Source of the DNA: Aplidium turbinatum
Lineage: Eukaryota; Chordata; Ascidiacea; Aplousobranchia; Polyclinidae
Length of the DNA stretch: 64,000 bases
NCBI GenBank assembly: GCA_918807975.1
Contig: OU964923.1
Coordinates: 2,666,001 to 2,730,000 of the forward strand
Direction: 5' to 3'
In this document: positions 58,009 through 64,000 of the stretch, piece by piece
Numbering within the stretch: position 1 is the stretch's first letter
How the letters are laid out: each line of letters starts with the position of its first letter
Made by a program: the position numbers and the translations under genes
The notes under the pieces: model-generated
What the model saw: the letters and a program-made list of their open reading frames with translations, nothing else
What the model was told of the DNA's origin: nothing
Database searches by the model: none

Positions 58009-60111
58009 CTGCTGTAACGTCACCACCATGCATCACCGATGACTCGAAAATAGTTATGCTAAAACATCATGTTCCGCTGAGTTTCATAACCATCCTGTTC
58101 CACCGTGGTTATATTATTGGCAATACAACTCCTACGCTTATTCTGTTAACAAGTGCATCGCTAAGTGAAGCCTTTGCAGGGAATTCGAAAATTAACAAAA
58201 TATTTCTGGTTTTATTAGTGAAATATATAAACAAATCTATGCAAGTCATAATTACCAACACAATGATCTGCAAAATGATTACGAGTCTACAGTTCGACAA
58301 TTGAATTAAACCGCTCATAAAGGGCCTTCGCGACGCACATGAAGCAATGAACTAGTGTGGCAGCTTCAGCAGGTAGGCACTTTAACAAGCAGATTTCTAA
58401 TAAACCACGAACCAATCAGAAGCTACGCTGTTCATGACGTCTTCAAGGAAAAGCGCAAATTCTAGCTAAATTAAATCGATGCTTTGCCATCGGTTGACTT
58501 AGCGCATTGGCTTAGGGCGGTAGTATTCATTACATTGACGTGGGTTTGATTCCCACCCCTGTTATAGCTCTTTTTTCTTCTGTAATTTCCAAACAAAGTT
58601 CAAAGCAATAATTACATGTAATTCTCTGGCTGAATGCTGGAATGGTCACAGTTGGACAGATAACGTAGCATCTCATTGGTTCGTGGTTGGATTGGACAGA
58701 AGTCCATGGATTGGATATCTGCATGTTAAAGTGCCTTCTGCTTCAGCACCAGATAGCAACTGAACTGCCCATGCGAAATCTGATGTTGGAATGCTGCCGG
58801 GCATTCCCAATAGAATGAAACTGCACAATACTTTGACACCTCTGTTCACAAACAGAATACATTCCATAAATCTACAATAAAATTTTACTACAAGTATAAT
58901 AAAAGCGATAGGGTGCCGAGTCAAGCCTTACAGCAAAATAAAACAACTTTAGTTCATATTGCCTTGCAGTTTTGTACTTACAGAGTAACATCAAAACACA
59001 AAAGTATGTTAAGTGCAAATGATGCTTGATTCGAACACAATAAGTAAACTGGTGAATTATTGTGCCGTACGAACAATAAACTATCAAAAATATTCAAACA
59101 ATATCTTTCTTGCACTCAGATGAAAAATATACAATGTCTTATAAAAACGCGAAATGCAAGCTCCTATAAAACAACACAAGGCAGCCTCATGTGTACTAAA
59201 GCACAATGAAATCTATCAAGATGAAAGTAGGCTACTGTTGCTATGGTGTCATGCGGACAGGGTTTCTCAATCAGGGGTATTGAAAAGTAGTAAACCAATC
59301 TCCCCCGTGGATCAACTACTCCACCAATTTATTAATCGGTTGTAACTAATTTCACGGAGCGCTGTAAAGTACCAAATACGTAGAAACATAATCATATCTC
59401 ACTATGTTGCAATTTCATTCAAACAACATGCACTGTGGGAGGCGGAAGTTAATGGTTTAAGCACTATACTGTCAAGATTACAATAAAAAAGTTAAAGAAG
59501 TGCTGGGTTCGGGGGCTCAAAAATGGAAAATAAAAAACAACAGAATAGCCTCACATAAAAATGAACTATTGACTTGAGAAGTTTGACACCTTTTTGCAAA
59601 GAAACGGGGCAATTGTGATCAAATGGAAGCAGACTGCATTGGGGGACACGTCAGTGGAGTTTTACGTGAGTTCAATTCACGTTATGAAGCAAGTAGCCGT
59701 TGTCAAAGCATCGAATAACGCCGCACGAGCCAACATTGAATGAAGCTATAAACTTTGCTAAGAAACTAGAGGCGCTTTCAATCAAATAAAGAAATTTCTT
59801 TAATGTCGTTCCGTTAGACTTAGAGGAAAGATTTGACTTGAAAATAAAACGAAAATGTCTTAAGAAACTGCGACAGATTCACGACCTGAGGTTATTTTAA
59901 AGTAAATGACGTTGTTTCCACGGTAGCTGGATTAATACTGAACCATCACCACTAGTACTTAACGTTGACTTAGCTTGTGAACAAAAAATAACGTTGATCA
60001 ACATTCAGCTGAGAAAAATGACGTCACACAGGCATAAATCACGTGATCAATAAGAATGACGTTTGCATTGCACAGTGCGTCTACCTGGCGCGTGATTAGT
60101 CAAAAAGAAAG
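58009..60111. other. intergenic DNA downstream of eEF1B
   Basis: Possible polyadenylation signal ATTAAA lies at 58315-58320, about 310 bases after the eEF1B stop. The region has one fold-back repeat with a tRNA-like centre (58358-58765). A hAT-like end CAGGGTTTCTCAATCAGGGG at about 59260 has no partner. No gene was recognised. Confidence 0.5.
58358..58765 (+). repeat. tRNA-headed fold-back repeat H, copy 3
   Basis: The arms are CTTCAGCAG..GGCACTTTAACAAGCAGAT on the left (58366-58396) and ATCTGCATGTTAAAGTGCC on the right, with ACCACGAACCAATCAGA paired against TTGGTTCGTGGTTGGA. The centre (58496-58560) has an A-box-like TTAGCGCATTGGCTTAGGGC and a B-box-like GGGTTTGATTCCCACC. Copies of the centre and body are at 27835 and 32385. 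Confidence 0.6.
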
Positions 60112-60234
60112 TCACATGACAGCGCACACTTTCGATTGGTCCTTGCCACTGGCAGAGGAAGATGGCCGGCCGTTCCTAACGGGGCTTCCCCCAACGAGGG
60201 ATTTGTCACCGACTTGTTTCCCGGCCTGGATGAT
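60112..60234 (-). CDS. candidate C-terminal exon ending in a CAAX box
   Basis: On the minus strand, after a strong acceptor TCTTCTTGTTTCTACAG, a 41-codon frame reads IIQAGKQVGDKSLVGGSPVR, is rich in S/G/K, and ends SKVCAVM followed by TGA. CAVM fits the CAAX consensus for prenylation (M favours farnesyl transfer), preceded by basic residues. The exon length is a multiple of three. I do not recognise the protein and could not find convincing upstream exons on the minus strand to the window end. It could be a small GTPase-, lamin- or adaptor-like tail, or a chance frame. Confidence 0.35.
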   Translation of the reverse strand: MIQAGKQVGDKSLVGGSPVRNGRPSSSASGKDQSKVCAVM

Positions 60235-61146
60235 CTGTAGAAACAAGAAGAAATGAGTCGCACCTACTGGCAAAACTTAAAATCTCCAGGCGCCGCAAGA
60301 GAACGCTTTAAATTTTGAACATAAATTTAACTACAACCACAAAAAGTTAACTTGTCTCTTCACAGAAGCCATCGTTTTTGCATAAGACAAATCAATGAAT
60401 ATAAAACAGTAAATTTTTCTTATTGTTTTAAAATTTAAAGCGACTAATTGATTGGAGGCTGTATTGGCTCTTATTATAAAATATTTACTGCAAGTTCGTA
60501 AAATTTTACTATTTTAAATCTTCAGAAACGTGTAGGTTATTTCTTCTGGCAATCCCTGAAAATAATAGAAAATGCGTTTCCTGCAAATGGATTTGGAATT
60601 GTCTCACAAATGATACAACAATTATGAAATCTCATTACTTGTAAGAAATTTGGTTTGGCGAGTTGTCAAAATCAGAAAAAGTTTTTATTGGAATAAAATA
60701 CTTTTATTCTAAAAGTTAGTACCGGTATACAACTAGACAAAATTGTAGCCACCTCAATCAAGCCATGCACGAGGAACGCAGTGACAGATGAATTGTAGCA
60801 ACAAGCATTCGGGTACCCTGGCATAGATTCACAGAGTGCAGTCAATGATATGATGTTGTTACTGTTAACTTATTGATAATTTTATTAAAGTTTATTCATC
60901 ATAATAAATTAGTGACATTATCAGATAAAGTGAAATAATCAATCAATTGTCTGTGCGGACAGGCCAATGTCGCCAGAAGCAAAGCAAGAGATGAAAACAC
61001 TACGAAATCAAAGAAGAATCATGAAAACACAAAATTAATTAGATGGGTCTGGAACAATAATCAACATGGAGATACAATTCATTCGAAGTGCTACAGCAAC
61101 CTACAACCTACGTTATTCGCTATCAAAGCTTCACTACGAGAAAACA

Positions 61147-61423
61147 AAACCATAAACAGACATAACCCAGCAACAACACTACATCTAACATTATAAAAAC
61201 AATAGGCTAACGTTTTCGGCTAGTCATACAGCCCTTTTCAAGCCTATAAGAAAAATATTTTTAAAACATGGTGATAGTGATATTCTTTAGAATTTCTTTT
61301 AAAAATATTTTTTCTTATAGGCTTGAAAAGGGCTGTATGACTAGCCGAAAACGTTAGCCTATTGTGTTTGTTTTTATAATGTTAAATGTAGTGTTGTTGC
61401 TGGGTTATGTCTGTTTATGGTTT
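61147..61423. repeat. fold-back element (ACGTTTTCGGC family)
   Basis: Inverted arms of about 120 bp run from CCATAAACAGACATAACCCA on the left to its inverse at about 61400-61420 on the right. The inner arms contain ACGTTTTCGGCTAGTCATAC and CCCTTTTCAAGCCTATAAG. The central loop is about 40 bases. The arms share ACGTTTTCGGC and AGCCCTT..CAAG with the element at 6483-6966. I see no clear target duplication. Confidence 0.75.
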
Positions 61424-61777
61424 AAAAAAGTTACCTTTCTACCCAAATTGTATTAGAAAACAAGATGTTAACCACACTGCCTGTTAGAGGCACGGTTGTT
61501 AGTTAGATGCCAAGCAAGCAATGCAAACAACATTGAAGCAAACGATTCCTGCAAATCAAAGCCAAAGCATAGGAAAAGCCTCAGCGTCTCAGTTCACGTG
61601 AAATTAACACGGGAAAGCCCGATTACAAGTGATGACGCAACACTGACGTCAGTAGACATCAATATCCAGTTCGGCCTTCACTGCAAATCGTATGCAGAGG
61701 GATTTGTCTCAGAACTTTTCTAATACACAACCTTCAGAGCTGTGTTTGTTCACCGGACAGATCTAGTTCATCTAAGT

Positions 61778-62592
61778 CTGGGGTGTGCAACGTGCGGCCG
61801 CGAAGAAAAATTGTGTGGCCCGCGAAGATGTGCCAATTTTGAATTGTGCGCGGCCCGCGAAACGTGTTTATAATTTAGTTTAGTCTGATAGGCCTACGTG
61901 TGAACAATTCATTGTGGAGTGGATTATTGTAGCCTACTGTAGATTTAGCACCTTCTGTTAATCATTTTAGAAATCTCCCACCGGCCACCGCAAATCCATT
62001 GTATTTAATCATTTGGAACGTAAAAATGTATGGTCACGTAAAAGGCTTTATTAACAAATTACGACTTTGGAAAGCTCACATGCAGATTGAAAATTTTTCC
62101 AATTTCCAACTTTGAGAGACTATGGAATGCATCCTGAGAAGAAAACTGACTTTGCAGACCAACTTGAAAAATTGTTGTATGAATTTTTGGCTCGTTTCAA
62201 GGACTTCAAATCTCATGAACATTTGTTTGATATATTCTCTTCGCCATTCAACACGGACAGTGACAAAGCACCAGCTGATATCCAACTTGAACTGATTGAT
62301 TGGGAAAAAGCAGTCGGAAAAAAAACAGCTGCAAATTTCTCACTAAACTGAAAATAAAGTCGGTGTGACAATAAATTTGAACAACAGTTTTGTTTAGAAA
62401 ATTATGCGTCTTGACGTATTATATCTGCAAAGAGATAACCCCTAATAATGCCATAAGAATAACAAGAACAACAAAACAATACATTTTTATTCCTGCAACT
62501 ACTAGAAACCATATGTTAAATAAACGTGCGGCCCGCGGTTTCACCCAGTTATTTATATATGGCCCTCCTGTAATAAAGGTTGCACACCCCTG
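61778..62592 (+). mobile_element. hAT-M, Charlie-type hAT remnant
   Basis: The left end is CTGGGGTGTGCAACGTGCGG and the right end, inverted, CAGGGGTGTGCAACCTTTAT. The perfect 8-bp duplication is ATCTAAGT (61770-61777 and 62593-62600). At 62112-62351 the plus strand encodes LEKLLYEFLARFKDFKSH, then LFDIFSSPFNTDSDKAP and IQLELIDWE, a piece of a GTF2IRD2/Charlie-type transposase. GCGGCCCGCG blocks near both ends are usual for this group. It is an internally deleted copy. Confidence 0.88.
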
Positions 62593-63420
62593 ATCTAAGT
62601 TTTAGATCAACTTCGCAAACGTGCAGTTGGGGTTTTGAAGAGTTTCAGTTATGGTTCCAATAGGTTCAAAACATCTCTCATTTCTAAGGTTTCCAAACAA
62701 TTGCGACGCGTTTTTACATCCGTCAGTGTCCATCAGGAGAAGTTCCGTGTACGAAACAACAAGATCCGCGTCGAGCTCCGGATGGAGTCCAGCATAGAAA
62801 CTGTCTATCTCGCCTTGCTCTTTTTTGTTTATTTTATGTCATTTTTGCATCGTGTTTATTTCAGTTTGGTAAATGTTTTTCAGGTTTAGCTGCATCTTTC
62901 TTCACTTTTAAAATTTACCCGATGACGTTGCGGCCGTAATAAATCCTTCGTACTCGTTACCCTACATCGGTTTAACCTTGAACAAGTTTTAACACTCGCG
63001 TTTCGTCGCTTCTACCTTTTAACCTCTGCCATGTTGCGGTATCGGTTTGGTTTCATTTGAAACGAAGGTCGCAGGGTTTAAAGTAGTGAAGTAACAAGGC
63101 GATTGTCATGTCAAGTAATCTAGTACGAAAAATACGTCTTTAATACATTGATTCGATGTCAAAGGAACGAATTTTGCCAGTTCGTGGCAGTCCGGGCCAC
63201 CAAGTCTGGCAGTATCGCCGTATTCCGGCTGGGAAAGAAGTACAACGAGAAATTATACGTTTCATTATCTCATTGAGAAACTCACAGCACGTGAACTGAA
63301 GGCTGGCAGGATTGACTGTGCGACTCTTCGTTGTATGAACGCAAATTTGTTGCCACAACTACCCAACCAGATAACAACATCAGCACTTTGATTGACGCGC
63401 ACAGTCTCACAATCGAGTCC

Positions 63421-63770
63421 TAACCTAGTTGGCAACCTCCCAACTCAGCAGACAAGCCCCTCAACCCAGCTGACAAGCTTTAAACCTAGCTGATCAGCCC
63501 TTAGCCCAGTTAGAAAGCCCCTAACCCAGCGGAGGTCCTTAACTCAGCTAACAAGCTCCTATCCAGTTGACCGGCCCTTAACCCAGTTAGAAAGCCCCTA
63601 ACCCAGCTAACAAGTTCCTATTCCGGCTGACAAGTACTCAACCCAGTTGGTAACCAGGCTGACAAGCCCCCAATCTATCTGAAAAGTCCCTAATACAGCT
63701 TACATGTCTCTAACCCATTCAGAAAGTCCCTTAACCCAACTGACAAGCCCTTGGTCCATCTGACCGGTCT
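63421..63770. repeat. minisatellite, about 20-bp unit
   Basis: About 17 imperfect copies of a unit close to CCCAGCTGACAAGCCCCTAA. The length is mostly kept at 19-21 bases, with many substitutions. It lies just upstream of the candidate exon at 63855. Confidence 0.8.
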
Positions 63771-63854
63771 GTATTGCAGTAAACACATTATCAGCTTTTA
63801 GTGTTTGAGTGCTTCAGGAATTTCAGAAAAAGGCCTTTAATACATTCCCCCCAG

Positions 63855-64000
63855 ATATCGAGCTATGTGAGCACAACGGGCAACACTGACGACAAGACAT
63901 GCGACGTGCAGAGATTGGGAGACATCAATGATGCGATAACCACAGCTAGCTTGGAATTCTACACGTATTCGACCGTAACTCAACACTATTCAACATTAAA
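63855..64000 (+). CDS. candidate exon, runs off window
   Basis: After an acceptor-like TACATTCCCCCCAG the frame reads ISSYVSTTGNTDDKTCDV, then LGDINDAITTASLEFYTYST, and stays open to the end of the window; the opposite strand has stops. The composition (S/T/D rich, one cysteine) suggests an extracellular or membrane protein, but I recognise no domain. Other open stretches upstream (61496-61723, 62640-62830, 63173-63270) could be earlier exons of the same gene, without proof. Confidence 0.3.
   Translation, partial: MSSYVSTTGNTDDKTCDVQRLGDINDAITTASLEFYTYSTVTQHYSTL

Noticed and set aside
62602-62830. Coding-like frames on both strands (plus: KVSKQLRRVFTSVSVHQ; minus: SFYAGLHPELDADLVVSY)
   Set aside because: Both strands are open and neither matches a family I know. 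The minus frame ends at a stop beside the hAT-M duplication. I could not choose a strand, so it is not listed as a gene.
63140-63358. Minus-strand 72-codon frame and an overlapping plus frame (FVAVRATKSGSIAVFRLG)
   Set aside because: The plus reading looks slightly more protein-like but stops soon and lacks a clear donor. The evidence is too weak for a call.

Overview
The window looks like an animal nuclear chromosome: AT-rich DNA, spliceosomal introns, no operons, and two conserved multi-exon host genes set among many transposons. I read the organism as an invertebrate deuterostome, with a tunicate as best guess. The reasons are one PPP1R16-type gene, a metazoan eEF1B with a serine/acidic linker, many tRNA-derived SINEs, and BEL, hAT and P-type elements. 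The species call is inference.

Layout. 1-4569: upstream DNA with a LINE 3' end, a small hAT MITE inside a fold-back repeat, and a SINE. 4570-22089 (+): an 11-exon PPP1R16A/B (MYPT3/TIMAP) homologue of 504 residues, with a PP1-docking motif, ankyrin repeats and a C-terminal CAAX box (CIIL). 22090-27590: intergenic DNA with repeat fragments and a 244-bp hAT MITE. 27592-49808: a dense nest of elements. It holds two copies of one hAT family (28463-32366 and 33644-49808). The first carries a THAP-domain P-type transposon, which is itself split by a hAT MITE. The second carries another hAT (itself hit by a MITE), a short A-tailed insert, and a solo LTR into which a tandem BEL/Pao fossil (three LTRs, two internal regions) has inserted. 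Each of these nested insertions is bounded by target-site duplications (one short A-tailed insert by a 10-bp repeat, the outer hAT by an imperfect one). For two of them the other hAT copy shows the empty site. 50193-58008 (+): a 6-exon eEF1B (EEF1B2-type) gene of 219 residues; its first intron has a nest four elements deep and its second a 1.1-kb hAT. 58009-64000: intergenic DNA with fold-back elements, a Charlie-type hAT, a 20-bp minisatellite and two candidate exons of unrecognised genes.

How the genes work together: PPP1R16 is a membrane-anchored targeting subunit of protein phosphatase 1, and eEF1B is the nucleotide exchange factor of eEF1A. They share a strand but nothing in the sequence ties them functionally.

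The most unusual signal is not an element. The heptamer TAGGCTA/TAGCCTA is strongly over-represented, mostly between 26 and 36 kb. At six places where two copies of a repeat can be aligned, one copy has an exact 5-bp insertion (GGCTA or GCCTA) after a TA. This looks like a footprint or micro-insertion process acting at TA sites.
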